Source: an uncultured Verrucomicrobiota bacterium
GTDB lineage: Bacteria; Verrucomicrobiota; Verrucomicrobiia; Opitutales; Seribacteraceae
Direction of reading: 5' to 3'
Assembly: GCA_902615835.1 (NCBI GenBank)
Contig: CACMQL010000001.1
Location: 50,708 to 114,707, forward strand
Length of the DNA stretch: 64,000 nucleotides
The translations under genes were made by a program, and so were the position numbers. The notes under the pieces are model-generated. The model was not told the origin of the DNA and searched no databases. It saw only the letters and a list, made by a program, of their open reading frames with translations. This document shows positions 52,157 to 61,621 of the stretch, piece after piece (position 1 is the stretch's first letter; every line of letters begins with the position of its first letter).

Positions 52157-53359
52157 ATGAACAACTTACTTGTTTGGGATAACGAAATCATTACTGGAGG
52201 TGTGGAAACTATACAATTAAACCTCGTTCCAGCTCTTGCAAAAAAATTCAAGCAGGTCATTTGGGTTCTGCCAGACCATAAGCTCCAATACTTTAAGGAA
52301 AAAATTAAACCATTGGATAATAATAATCTTACAATTATTGCATTGGGGTATCATAAAACAATTGCTGGAAGCCTATTAAGGAATCTGGATCAGATCTTTA
52401 AAAAAATACCATTATGGAAAAAGCTATGCAGTGGTTTTCAAAGAAAAATTATCAACAGTATCCTGTCGGGTTTAATTGAGCATTTTCAAGCAGATATCTT
52501 GTTTACAACTTGTATTTTTTCTCAGCCATTTCCTAGCGTGAAAATTCCCGTGACCGGAGTTTTGCATGACTTTAACTATGATCATGATGACAAGCCAGAA
52601 GTGCTTGAAAATATGAGAATTTGGGTAAGCCAATCTTCCGTGATTTTTACAATTTCAGAATACAGTGTAAGGCAAATAAGAGAGTACTGCCCAAAGGTTG
52701 GAGGAGAGTTAAAAATAGTCTCCTGGGCAGTTGATGCGGATCTTGATAAGATAGAGACTCCAACAGGAATTAATCCATTTCGCTTTATTTTTCCAGCAAG
52801 TGCAATTGCGACGAAAGGACATAAGGTTTTGTTTGAGGCTTTTAAATCACTATTAGAAGAAGGAGTTGATGCAGAGTTGATATTGACTGGAGGTGGCACG
52901 CAAGAGTTACTTTCAACTGAGCCCATCGAAAATAAGGATTTAGAGAAGGCACGATTGTTTTATCATGATAACCGGCATCTCTTTGAAAATAATTTACAAG
53001 CAAAAGGGTATTTGGAAGAGAAAAAGTTTCGGCAACTTGTTGAAAGTTGTTCGGTTTTTGTTTTGCCTTCACTTAAAGAAGGATTTGGCTTACCTTTATT
53101 GGAAGCAGTTTGTTGTGGCCGATCTGTTGTATGTTCTCTAATTGAGCCTTTCCAGGAGCAAGTTTCCCGTTTTTCGCTCGAAAGCATAGTCAGTTTTTTC
53201 AAGCCAGGTGATTCTCGGGACTTGGCAAGAATTATGCATAATCAAGTTGGTTTATGGCCTGACCAGATTCGTTTGCGAAAAGCAAAGAGTCGGGTTCTAA
53301 ATTGGACATGGTTAGATGTCGCACAAGCTTACTTTGATGAAATGCAGAAAGTTGCATGA
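52157..53359 (+). CDS. GT4-family glycosyltransferase
   Basis: A 400-aa GT-B enzyme. The N-terminal part has NEIITGGVETIQLNLVPALAK and GVLHDFNYDHDDKPE. The donor domain shows RFIFPASAIATKGHKVLFEAF, ELILTGGGTQELL and VFVLPSLKEGFGLPLLEAVCCG (E-x7-E). It overlaps the next glycosyltransferase gene by ATGA. Donor and acceptor are unknown. Confidence 0.9.
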   Translation: MNNLLVWDNEIITGGVETIQLNLVPALAKKFKQVIWVLPDHKLQYFKEKIKPLDNNNLTIIALGYHKTIAGSLLRNLDQIFKKIPLWKKLCSGFQRKIINSILSGLIEHFQADILFTTCIFSQPFPSVKIPVTGVLHDFNYDHDDKPEVLENMRIWVSQSSVIFTISEYSVRQIREYCPKVGGELKIVSWAVDADLDKIETPTGINPFRFIFPASAIATKGHKVLFEAFKSLLEEGVDAELILTGGGTQELLSTEPIENKDLEKARLFYHDNRHLFENNLQAKGYLEEKKFRQLVESCSVFVLPSLKEGFGLPLLEAVCCGRSVVCSLIEPFQEQVSRFSLESIVSFFKPGDSRDLARIMHNQVGLWPDQIRLRKAKSRVLNWTWLDVAQAYFDEMQKVA

Positions 53360-54591
53360 AGATTGCACATGTTACACAGGATGACTCTAACGGAGGTGCC
53401 TCATTGGCAGCTTATCGCCTACATCAGGGAATGTTGGCTAAAGGATTAGACTCTACATTCTTCGTGAAATATAAATCTCGAATGGCAGCTAATGTTGTCG
53501 AGGCAAACTTGCAGTTGAACCTTCGTCAAAAGATTCGGCGTAAGTGGTTGAACAAAAGGAATTTGACATTTGATCTAGTAAACTCTGGAGACAATCCTCA
53601 TTTGCTTTATTCAATTTATTCCCCATACGATCGTTTGCACGAAGAGCTTGCTGGTTTTGATGTGATTAATTTTCACTGGATTTCTGGCTTTATTGATTTG
53701 CCTTCTTTATTTAAGGGGCTCAGTTCCCAGCAAAAAGTTGTTTGGACTTTGCATGACACTGCTGCGATAACGGGTGCCTGCCATTATTTTCACCACTGTT
53801 CTGAATACACCAAACAGTGTGGCTCATGTTATCAAATTCATTCAGAAGAAAAAGTAGGCCTTTCTCATCAAAGTTGGTTGAGAAAGAAACATTTTTACCA
53901 ATCGTTAAGCCAAAACCAACTGTCTTTTGTAACACCAAGCCAATGGTTGAAGAATTGTGCATCCGCGAGTTCTCTAACTAAAAACATAACCACATATCAT
54001 ATTCCCAACGGTATAAATACCGAGGAGTTTAGACCTTTGGAAATTGATATCCGTGAATCAAGAAAGTGTCTTGGAATTTCAGAAGGTAAAATCGTTCTCT
54101 TGATTATTCAAAAAGGAGAGCAAGAGTTGTACAATGCATTGGAAAAATTAGATTCAAAGGAGCAGATCATTGTACTTGAAATGGGGGCACCGACACGGAA
54201 AATTCATAATTTAGTAGAGACCATAAATCTGGGTACAATTACAAGTTTTGAGTTAAAAAGATTAGTTTACAATCTTGCGGATGTTTTCGTTCTACCCTCT
54301 CCTATTGATAATTATCCTAATACCTTGCTTGAATCATTCGGTTGTGCTACGCCAGCATTGGCCTCTTCTGTCGGTGGAATTCCCGAAATTGTAAAGGATC
54401 AGGAGCGTGGATGGCTTTATGATTTTTACTCTCAAACTGAATTGCCTCAAAAATTAGAAGCATTGTCAGACATGAAAGATCAATTTTATACTTTGGGTCA
54501 GAATTGTCGCCAGTGGGTGATTGGAAATACAACGATTGAATTGCAAGCGGAGCGTTACCAATCCCTTTACCAGGAACTGCTAAAAAATTGA
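53356..54591 (+). CDS. GT4-family glycosyltransferase with Cys-rich acceptor loop
   Basis: This 411-aa enzyme opens with IAHVTQDDSNGGASLAAYRLH. It carries the WTLHDTAAITGACHYFHHC and QCGSCYQIH pattern seen in a subgroup of polysaccharide GT4 enzymes. The donor domain has DVFVLPSPIDNYPNTLLESFGCATPALASSVGGIPEIV. Its stop overlaps the next gene's TTG start (TTGA), so translation is coupled. Confidence 0.88.
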   Translation: MKIAHVTQDDSNGGASLAAYRLHQGMLAKGLDSTFFVKYKSRMAANVVEANLQLNLRQKIRRKWLNKRNLTFDLVNSGDNPHLLYSIYSPYDRLHEELAGFDVINFHWISGFIDLPSLFKGLSSQQKVVWTLHDTAAITGACHYFHHCSEYTKQCGSCYQIHSEEKVGLSHQSWLRKKHFYQSLSQNQLSFVTPSQWLKNCASASSLTKNITTYHIPNGINTEEFRPLEIDIRESRKCLGISEGKIVLLIIQKGEQELYNALEKLDSKEQIIVLEMGAPTRKIHNLVETINLGTITSFELKRLVYNLADVFVLPSPIDNYPNTLLESFGCATPALASSVGGIPEIVKDQERGWLYDFYSQTELPQKLEALSDMKDQFYTLGQNCRQWVIGNTTIELQAERYQSLYQELLKN

Positions 54592-55595
54592 TAAAACTAT
54601 CGCACAAGGCAGCTTTAGTTGTGTGTTCTTTGGTACTTGTTTTATTAGCGTTAGAAGTTTCGTTGAGGGCTTATCATTCTATAAAAGGAACCTATGAAAT
54701 CTCAGAGACGGTTGCAAAAGCTCGCAGTAACTCTATTTGGAAGAAATCAGAAGATCCAATTCTCATTTATACACATCGGGAAAATTACATAAAAGACTCT
54801 ATTCGTCATACAAATAAACATGGGTTGCTGACTTCTTATGATTTTGGAATCGTAAAAGACTCAAGTGTTTACCGAATTGCTATGGTAGGAGATTCCATTA
54901 CTGCCGGAATTTATCTATCTGAAGAGAAGAGAATGGCCTTTTTGTTACAGGAAAAAATGAATCAGGCGATGCTAGGAAAGGAAAAAATTGAGGTACTCAA
55001 TTTTGGTGTTAATGGTTACAGCACTGAGCAGGAGGCAAGGCAGATAAAAACTTTTGTAAGTAGTTTCAAACCTGATCTTGTAGTATTAAATTATTGTCTC
55101 AATGATCCTGAACCATCTTGGACACCTTACATTTGGTTTGTAGATAATAAACCAGTAGGATTGCATTTATATCATTTTGTTAAGAAGCGTCTAGATCGTG
55201 CGACTGATAACCAGTTTCACCCAAATTTGTCACCTTTAGAGCACAATGCTGGGTGGGAATTGTTTTATAATAAAAATGTAAAAGTACTGAATGATTCGTT
55301 TAATGAGATTGCTTTATGGAGTAGGAAACGAGAAGTGCCAGTGTTGTTCACCATATTTCCATTTTTACTGGAAGGTGAAACTGGGAGAGATTTAGCCAGT
55401 CGTTGGAACCTGAAGGTTGAGGCAATGGTAGAAGCATATGGTTGGACAGTCATCAACCTATGGGAGGATTACTACGAGAAGCATCGTGTGGAAGATGTTT
55501 TTTCCTCATCTACTGACTTTTATCATCCCAATGAGGTTGGTAATGAGATTGCTGCTGATGCGATAGCACAAAACATTCTAAATTTGGTTAAGTAG
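54588..55595 (+). CDS. SGNH/GDSL-family hydrolase, membrane-anchored
   Basis: This 335-aa protein starts with TTG in a TTGA overlap with the previous stop. A signal anchor (KAALVVCSLVLVLLALEVSL) precedes the SGNH core: block I IAMVGDSITAGIYLS, block II-like NFGVNGYSTEQEA, block III YCLNDPEPSW and block V DFYHPNEVGNEIAADAI with catalytic Asp and His. It is probably a periplasmic esterase or acyltransferase acting on the glycan. Confidence 0.85.
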   Translation: MIKLSHKAALVVCSLVLVLLALEVSLRAYHSIKGTYEISETVAKARSNSIWKKSEDPILIYTHRENYIKDSIRHTNKHGLLTSYDFGIVKDSSVYRIAMVGDSITAGIYLSEEKRMAFLLQEKMNQAMLGKEKIEVLNFGVNGYSTEQEARQIKTFVSSFKPDLVVLNYCLNDPEPSWTPYIWFVDNKPVGLHLYHFVKKRLDRATDNQFHPNLSPLEHNAGWELFYNKNVKVLNDSFNEIALWSRKREVPVLFTIFPFLLEGETGRDLASRWNLKVEAMVEAYGWTVINLWEDYYEKHRVEDVFSSSTDFYHPNEVGNEIAADAIAQNILNLVK

Positions 55596-55599
55596 TCGA

Positions 55600-56403
55600 A
55601 TGAGCCTTTGGAAACCTCTTTATTGGTTATTAAGCTTCAAATCATTGCGTCGTCGCATGGCGTTTCAATTGAAATATCGGTATTTCAATGATTTGGCTAT
55701 TGAGATCCCGATTGGAGAGGGTCTAATTGCCACGCTACCTTATATAGATTCTTCGGATTCATTCTCAGAGATAATGTTGCAAGGAGAATATTCTGAGTTT
55801 CTAAACAAAATTGAGTTACCGAGGAAGTGGATTGATATTGGATGCCATATGGGGTATTTCAGCTTGTATGTGGAAAGGGCGAGGAGGCAGGCAGGTATAA
55901 CAACCCCTTCTCATGCAATTCTGATCGATGCCGATTCCAGAACATCCAATACAATTCCTCATATGATCTCTAGAAACAAACTAGAAGATCAATGGGTTTA
56001 TCAAAATGCAGCAATAGGTGTCGGGAAATTTGTGACTTTTTATGAAAATGACTACATGTCATCGACTACTCTTGAGGGTACAGGTGGACGACCTGTGAAA
56101 ATTGCAATCTGCAATCAGGAGGAAGTTGAGCGAATGATTCCAGAAGATTACGATTTGGTGAAGATAGATGTTGAGGGAAGTGAATGGGATTTCCTGGATT
56201 CTTACAAAACTCTTATAGAGAAATCACAACATTTGTTATTGGAGTGGCATTCATGGCATAGTGGTGGTGGTGGAGTTCAGCAACTTAGGGAAAGGCTTCT
56301 GGATTTAAATTTTTCTATTCTTCATGAGGGTTCAGCAATCAAAGTAGAAGGTGAGGAAAGAGAAGTTGGCTTGATTATAGCAAAAAATGAGCGATTTCAC
56401 TAA
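55600..56403 (+). CDS. FkbM-family methyltransferase
   Basis: This 267-aa class I methyltransferase of the FkbM type usually O-methylates sugars or polyketides. Motif I is KWIDIGCHMGYFSLYVERA, followed by ILIDADSRTSNTI, and the FkbM motif is YDLVKIDVEGSEWDFLDSY. A late LLLEWHSWHSGGGGVQQL replaces the usual conserved ending. It overlaps the next glycosyltransferase by 17 bases. Confidence 0.85.
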   Translation: MSLWKPLYWLLSFKSLRRRMAFQLKYRYFNDLAIEIPIGEGLIATLPYIDSSDSFSEIMLQGEYSEFLNKIELPRKWIDIGCHMGYFSLYVERARRQAGITTPSHAILIDADSRTSNTIPHMISRNKLEDQWVYQNAAIGVGKFVTFYENDYMSSTTLEGTGGRPVKIAICNQEEVERMIPEDYDLVKIDVEGSEWDFLDSYKTLIEKSQHLLLEWHSWHSGGGGVQQLRERLLDLNFSILHEGSAIKVEGEEREVGLIIAKNERFH

Positions 56404-57433
56404 GTGGGCTGTCATTGGCTATAATGATGATACTGGCATTGGTAATCAGCTCGATGCGATCAAGCACGATATTGGAATCTCAAAGCACCTGGTGATTCCT
56501 TCTGAAAAGCTAAAAACAAAACCTTTAAAAAATTCGGATGAAATACTCGTAGAAAAGAATACTTCAGAGTCTAAATTAGAAAGTATGCTTCAAGGGGTTG
56601 ATATTTTGCTGTTTATCGAAATTTATGGGTGGCATCGGGATTTATTTGTAGTGGCAAAGAAGTTGAAAATTAAAACGGTTTGTCTTGTGAATTGGGAATG
56701 GTTTAATCCGGATGATTCGAATTGGAGGAAAGTAGACTTTCTGGCGGCAGCGACCCGTTATACGATCAGTTTCCTGAAAGGGCTTGGGTTTTCAAATCTA
56801 CTATATTTGCCCCCTCCAATAAAACTTGAAGATCTTCCGGAAAGAGTAATTACAGGAAAAGGAAGGTCTTTTTTTCACAATGCGGGAATTATTGATGACG
56901 ATGACCGCAAAGCGACCCACGCAGTAATTCGTGCATTTTCAAAAGTAAAAAATCCAGAGATTCAATTGCTTGTCAGATCGCAGCATACGGTGGATCTGAA
57001 GGTAGATGACAGTCGTATTATTATACACCGGGGAAATCTACTGAAACGAGCAGATCTTTACAGGGTGGGAGATGTTGCAATTCAGCCATCTAAGCTCGAA
57101 GGAGTCGGCTTTAATATTTTAGAGCCTGTTGCATGTGGAGTCCCTACAATTACGACAGATTGCGAGCCTATGAATGAGTGGGTCAGCGAGCGTTTTTTGC
57201 GAGTAAAAACATCATTTTGGAAGAAGAAGAGCTTTTCCAATAAGATGGCTGGAATTAAGCATGCATTTTTATGTAGTCCTTCGGTTGGAGCCTTGTCCAA
57301 GGCGATCGAATGGTGTGCTTCAAACGATTTAAGTGATATCTCAAGAGAGCAAAGGGCGGATGCAGTCTCTCTCTTGGCCAAAGATAAACTGAGATTTGCA
57401 TGGGAGAAAGAATTACAGAAAAACATGCTATGA
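56387..57433 (+). CDS. GT4-like glycosyltransferase
   Basis: This 348-aa GT-B protein has VGDVAIQPSKLEGVGFNILEPVACGVPTITTD, the donor-binding region with E-x7-E, and an NAGIIDDDDRKATHAVIRAF segment at the start of the second domain. The first domain is short (about 160 residues). Its stop overlaps the ATG of the next gene. Confidence 0.82.
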   Translation: MSDFTKWAVIGYNDDTGIGNQLDAIKHDIGISKHLVIPSEKLKTKPLKNSDEILVEKNTSESKLESMLQGVDILLFIEIYGWHRDLFVVAKKLKIKTVCLVNWEWFNPDDSNWRKVDFLAAATRYTISFLKGLGFSNLLYLPPPIKLEDLPERVITGKGRSFFHNAGIIDDDDRKATHAVIRAFSKVKNPEIQLLVRSQHTVDLKVDDSRIIIHRGNLLKRADLYRVGDVAIQPSKLEGVGFNILEPVACGVPTITTDCEPMNEWVSERFLRVKTSFWKKKSFSNKMAGIKHAFLCSPSVGALSKAIEWCASNDLSDISREQRADAVSLLAKDKLRFAWEKELQKNML

Positions 57434-58221
57434 GTCGAAACGCAGTTATTTTCCTGGCATGGGGAGATCATTATATCCAGGAAGTCGCACAGTGTTTGGC
57501 GAGAAGTGATCTTTCGAGTTATGATAAGTTTTTGATCACTGAAGAAGAGTTCAAAGAAACCCAACTTGAAGAAGTAAGTGTGATTTCTGCAAAATTTAAA
57601 ACAGAAGGCTTTATTCGGAAATCAGAGATGATCAATTATATTCCAGAAGGGTACGACAGTTACTTGTTTCTGGATAGTGATACCGTTGTGTTAGGAGATA
57701 TTTCTTTAGGTTTTGAAAAAGCAAAGCAATATGGAATCGCATTGTCCCCTGAACCGCATTATTGCTTGGATCGGTATTTCAACTTTGGGAAGATCCTGAA
57801 AAAGGAATCAATCAAATGTGCCGGACAACTTCAGTATAATACTGGCGTGATCTTTTTTCGTCTGGATCAAAAAGTGAAGGAAGTGTTTCAGAAATGGCAC
57901 CTTTTTGCTGGCAAATATTTTCCGGAATTTAACAATGACCAACCCTATTTTACAATGGCGTTAGAGTATTGTTTCTTTAACCCATACACATTATCAATTA
58001 ATTATAATTACAGGGGCACAGGAGAGCATATAAGTGGTGATGTCAGGATCTGGCATTCTCATTATCCAATGCCAAAACAGATTAATGATGCAAAAGACCT
58101 ATGGCCAATGAGGAGCGTTTATCATGGCTGTTTGAAGATTCCTTCCAAGCGAAATTATTGGGTAGAGTGGAACCATGATGTAAGAAATTGGGTAAAGTGC
58201 CTTTTAGCCAAATTTCGTTGA
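57430..58221 (+). CDS. GT-A-fold glycosyltransferase with DxD motif
   Basis: From the ATG at 57430 (ATGA overlap) it is 263 aa; an upstream ATG at 57400 would add 10 residues inside the previous gene. The donor-site motif YDSYLFLDSDTVVLGD contains DSD, and ALEYCFFNPYTLSINYNYR and RIWHSHYP fit a GT8-like or nucleotide-diphospho-sugar transferase fold. It has no signal peptide. The donor sugar is unknown. Confidence 0.72.
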   Translation: MSRNAVIFLAWGDHYIQEVAQCLARSDLSSYDKFLITEEEFKETQLEEVSVISAKFKTEGFIRKSEMINYIPEGYDSYLFLDSDTVVLGDISLGFEKAKQYGIALSPEPHYCLDRYFNFGKILKKESIKCAGQLQYNTGVIFFRLDQKVKEVFQKWHLFAGKYFPEFNNDQPYFTMALEYCFFNPYTLSINYNYRGTGEHISGDVRIWHSHYPMPKQINDAKDLWPMRSVYHGCLKIPSKRNYWVEWNHDVRNWVKCLLAKFR

Positions 58222-58227
58222 TCATTT

Positions 58228-59847
58228 TTGAGCGGATCTGAGATAGAAAGAATTTATATTGCGGGTTATCGCTATGACTTGAGAAATGCAAGGTGTTGTG
58301 TTGCCAGTATCCGGTACCTTTATCCAGATATTCCCATTACGCTTATAAAAGATTATTTTTATGGAAATTATTCAACAGAGAATATTACCAAAAATTGGAA
58401 GGTAGATATTCTGGATGTTGGAGACAGGGTTTTTAGTTGGGGGTTTTCAAAGTTTGAGCCATTGTTTCTGGTAAAGAAAGAACGGGTTTTAGTCCTTGAT
58501 GCAGATACCATTATTTCAGGAAAGTTGCTCGAGTTTTTCGAACAATACGAAGAGGAATTTATTGTATCAGGTCAAAATGTAAGTGATGACTTTCAAGTCC
58601 AACAGTATTATGATCCTACTGAAGTTAAGAAATTTGATTCCTCTTTCAAGCATCCGGGCTATGCATTCAATTCAGGGCAAATGGTGCTTACTACCGGAAT
58701 TTTTAAGCGATCAGACTTGGATGAGTTAGTTGAATTCACAAATCCACCGAGATTAAAGCAGGAGCAACTCTTTCAATATGGTGATCAGGGCTTATTTAAC
58801 TATTTCTTATTCAAACAGAATCAATTAGGAAGAATTAGTCTTAGATCTGTGCCATTCATGATTTCAGGGGAAGATCCTATCGCAAAAAAAATGCAAATAT
58901 CTAACTTTAAAAATTATGATTCGATACCTTTAGTTATTCATTGGGCAGGAATCCGCAAAAAATTATTTTCTAAAATGCCAAGCGGACATTTGCTCGCTTT
59001 TTTTGAGAAATATTTCTACCAGGAGATTCCTTTAGGTTTGTTTCTCAAGTGGTTTGATTGGGCGGAGGTTTTTATTTTTCCGAAAGTTAAAGAGTTACTG
59101 AAGAAACTGTATCTTCATTTTCGCCACCTGAAGCATTCACTTCTTAACTACAAGCACATGTCTCGTGTCTGTTTTGAGAATTTTGAAGCGATTGATTTTA
59201 CAGAACAAAATGTGCCTGAAATTTTAAAATCACTAACAAAGGGAAAGGCTAATTTTCAATGTGTGCAGATCGGATCAAATGATGGCATGTCTGGCGATCC
59301 AATTTTTCATTTATTAAAAGGAAATCGAGGTTGGAAAGGACTACTAATTGAACCTGTTCCTTTTTTGTTCAAGCGACTAAAAATGAACTACGGAACCGAA
59401 GAGCGCTTTTCGTTTGAGAATGCATTAGTTAGTGATCGAGACGGTAATATCCCCTTTTATTATTTATCCCCTGAAGATTATGCAGAAATTGGCAATGACG
59501 GTGATTTATATAATCAATTAGGCAGTTTAAGTAGAAAGCATCTCATTGAAGCAATTGGTGCGGGAAAGAAAAACTATATTAAGAAAGAAACGATAAAGAG
59601 TTACAGATTGGAAACTCTTCTACAAAGGAATCATATCGAGGGCATTGATCTATTGCATATGGATGTCGAAGGTGCAGAATATGCCATATTAAGGGATGTA
59701 AATTTGGAAAATGTTGATCCTCGAATTATTGTGATTGAGCATAAGCATTTGCTTTATCGAGATGTATTTCAATTGCTCAAAAAGCTAAATCAGTTTTACA
59801 CAATCAGGGCAAACTCAGACGATTTGGTTGCTGTGCGTAAGGATTAA
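58228..59847 (+). CDS. Fusion of a GT-A-like glycosyltransferase and an FkbM methyltransferase
   Basis: This 539-aa protein starts with TTG. Residues 1-290 resemble the preceding protein, with ERVLVLDADTIISGKLLEFF (DAD motif), HPGYAFNSGQMVLTTGIF and IPLVIHWAGIRKKLF. Residues about 340-539 are an FkbM-type methyltransferase: FQCVQIGSNDGMSGDPIFHLL, GLLIEPVPFLFKRL, and GIDLLHMDVEGAEYAILRDV as the FkbM motif. The fusion suggests that a sugar is added and then methylated in one complex. The two halves are joined by a lysine- and histidine-rich linker. Confidence 0.8.
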   Translation: MSGSEIERIYIAGYRYDLRNARCCVASIRYLYPDIPITLIKDYFYGNYSTENITKNWKVDILDVGDRVFSWGFSKFEPLFLVKKERVLVLDADTIISGKLLEFFEQYEEEFIVSGQNVSDDFQVQQYYDPTEVKKFDSSFKHPGYAFNSGQMVLTTGIFKRSDLDELVEFTNPPRLKQEQLFQYGDQGLFNYFLFKQNQLGRISLRSVPFMISGEDPIAKKMQISNFKNYDSIPLVIHWAGIRKKLFSKMPSGHLLAFFEKYFYQEIPLGLFLKWFDWAEVFIFPKVKELLKKLYLHFRHLKHSLLNYKHMSRVCFENFEAIDFTEQNVPEILKSLTKGKANFQCVQIGSNDGMSGDPIFHLLKGNRGWKGLLIEPVPFLFKRLKMNYGTEERFSFENALVSDRDGNIPFYYLSPEDYAEIGNDGDLYNQLGSLSRKHLIEAIGAGKKNYIKKETIKSYRLETLLQRNHIEGIDLLHMDVEGAEYAILRDVNLENVDPRIIVIEHKHLLYRDVFQLLKKLNQFYTIRANSDDLVAVRKD

Positions 59848-60806
59848 TGGTGTCCAATCAAATAAAAATCCAATTTACAGACTTCTACCAGATACCGAAT
59901 GAGGAAGAGAATTATTTGTACAAATACCTGAAGCAATATTTCAATCTAGAACTAAGCGATGATCCTGATGTTGTGATATACAGTAACTATGGATTTGAGT
60001 ATAAGCAGTATGAATGTCTCCGTGTATTATTTTGTGCAGAATATGCGATTCCAGATATAGAAGATTGTGATTACTGCTTTTCACAGCACCATGCAAGCTA
60101 TTGGGGGAAGAACTATCGATTGCCAATGTATGTCTTTTGGCAAAATTTTTCACTCAAATTTGAAGAATTACTCAGACCTGTGGATTATGAGGAAATCAGG
60201 AAGCAAGATCGGGGATTTTGCAGTTTTGTTGTTTCAAGTCCTCTGGGGAGTCAGACTAGAGTTAATTTTATGCATGAATTGTCTTCATACAAAAAAGTCG
60301 ATAGTGGCGGTAAACTTCTGAATAATATTGGTGGGCCTGTTGCGAATAAGCGTGATTTTTTAAAGAAGTATAAGTTCAATATTGCTTTTGCCAATGGTTT
60401 GGCAGACGGCTATGCGGATGAGAAAATAGTAGACCCAATGTTTGTCGATAGCATTCCAATTTTTTGGGGCAATCCTCGTATTGCAGAAGATTTTAATCCA
60501 GCAAGTTTTGTCAATTGCCATGATTATGATAATTTTGATTCAGTGATAAAGGAAGTGATTCGCATTGATAAGAACGAAGATGTCTATCGCTCTTACCTTG
60601 AACAACCTTGGTTTCCAGAGAACAAGCTAACCCGATATGTTGACCTTGACCACTTGCAAAATCGATTTCGTTATATCTTTTCTCAGATTGGAAAGAAAGT
60701 GCCAGCGGCGAGAAGTAAAAGGCGTTTTTTTTATAAACTGCTAAAGAAATTAAAACCGTTAACTCCGATTGTACAGCAATGGGGTGACTATCAACCTTCG
60801 AATTAG
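59847..60806 (+). CDS. GT10-family (alpha-1,3/4-fucosyltransferase-like) glycosyltransferase
   Basis: A 319-aa protein. The GT10 donor signature reads KYKFNIAFANGLADGYADEK, then VDSIPIFWGNPRIAEDFNP and SFVNCHDYDNFDSVIKEV, which matches the family block for GDP-sugar binding. GT10 enzymes transfer L-fucose, or the related L-galactose, from a GDP donor. No GDP-fucose synthesis genes (gmd, fcl) are in the window, but a GDP-mannose 3,5-epimerase homologue lies at 43,926. It begins with TAATG overlap to the previous gene. Confidence 0.9.
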   Translation: MVSNQIKIQFTDFYQIPNEEENYLYKYLKQYFNLELSDDPDVVIYSNYGFEYKQYECLRVLFCAEYAIPDIEDCDYCFSQHHASYWGKNYRLPMYVFWQNFSLKFEELLRPVDYEEIRKQDRGFCSFVVSSPLGSQTRVNFMHELSSYKKVDSGGKLLNNIGGPVANKRDFLKKYKFNIAFANGLADGYADEKIVDPMFVDSIPIFWGNPRIAEDFNPASFVNCHDYDNFDSVIKEVIRIDKNEDVYRSYLEQPWFPENKLTRYVDLDHLQNRFRYIFSQIGKKVPAARSKRRFFYKLLKKLKPLTPIVQQWGDYQPSN

Positions 60807-60850
60807 AGACTTACTGTTCTATCAATTCTTTAATAAAGGCATTCTTTTTT

Positions 60851-61621
60851 TTGTATCTGCAATATTGTGAGAAAGTTCCTACAGCAATAGGCAAGGGGTT
60901 TCTGACACGATTCGTTGGTAAGCGTTACAGATATGCAGAATATTGTATTGGGAATCTTAAGATTGAGCTAAACCCTGTTGCTTTGCTTGACCGCTATCTT
61001 ATTGAAGGAACTGATATTAATCCGGTTTTAAGCAAGGAGATGGAAGGTCACCTCCGTCCAAATGATGTCTTTATTGATATTGGTGCAAACATTGGCTTTT
61101 TCTCGATACTGGCTGAAAAAAGATATCATGCCGAAGTGTTTTCTTTTGAGCCTTCTGGTAGAGAATTAGCTCGTTTTTACCGCAATGCAGCTCTTAATCA
61201 TTGCCAAAAGATCACCTGTTTCCCTTATGCAGTTGGTTCCTCTGAAGAGACTCTTTACCTCTCTTTAACCGGAGAGGATAACCCGAGCATGAACCATATA
61301 GTGAGAGTAAATTCGAACAATGAAGAAGAGGTAAATGTTCGGACTATCCCCTCTTTGATTCCTCCTGCAAGATTAGAAAAAGCAGCGATATGTAAAATCG
61401 ATGTAGAGGGATTTGAGATGGAAGTTTTGAAAGGTCTTCAAGAAATTATGGGGTCTTTGGAAAAGTGTCGATTTGTTGTCGAAGTGAGTCCTGAATATTT
61501 GAAAAAAAATGGGGCATCAGTTTCTCAAATCTACGACTTTTTCAGCTCTCATGGATATAAAGCAGTGTATGGCAAACAGGATGCCTTTCAATGGGATGAA
61601 GTTTTTGTGGCGAAAAAATGA
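60851..61621 (+). CDS. FkbM-family methyltransferase
   Basis: A 256-aa class I methyltransferase. Motif I is DVFIDIGANIGFFSILAEKRY, then VFSFEPSGRELARFYRN and the FkbM motif AAICKIDVEGFEMEVLKGL. It starts with TTG at 60851; the frame is open for some distance upstream through a hydrophobic run (SLIKAFFF), so the N-terminus is uncertain. It shares ATGA overlap with the next methyltransferase. Confidence 0.85.
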   Translation: MYLQYCEKVPTAIGKGFLTRFVGKRYRYAEYCIGNLKIELNPVALLDRYLIEGTDINPVLSKEMEGHLRPNDVFIDIGANIGFFSILAEKRYHAEVFSFEPSGRELARFYRNAALNHCQKITCFPYAVGSSEETLYLSLTGEDNPSMNHIVRVNSNNEEEVNVRTIPSLIPPARLEKAAICKIDVEGFEMEVLKGLQEIMGSLEKCRFVVEVSPEYLKKNGASVSQIYDFFSSHGYKAVYGKQDAFQWDEVFVAKK

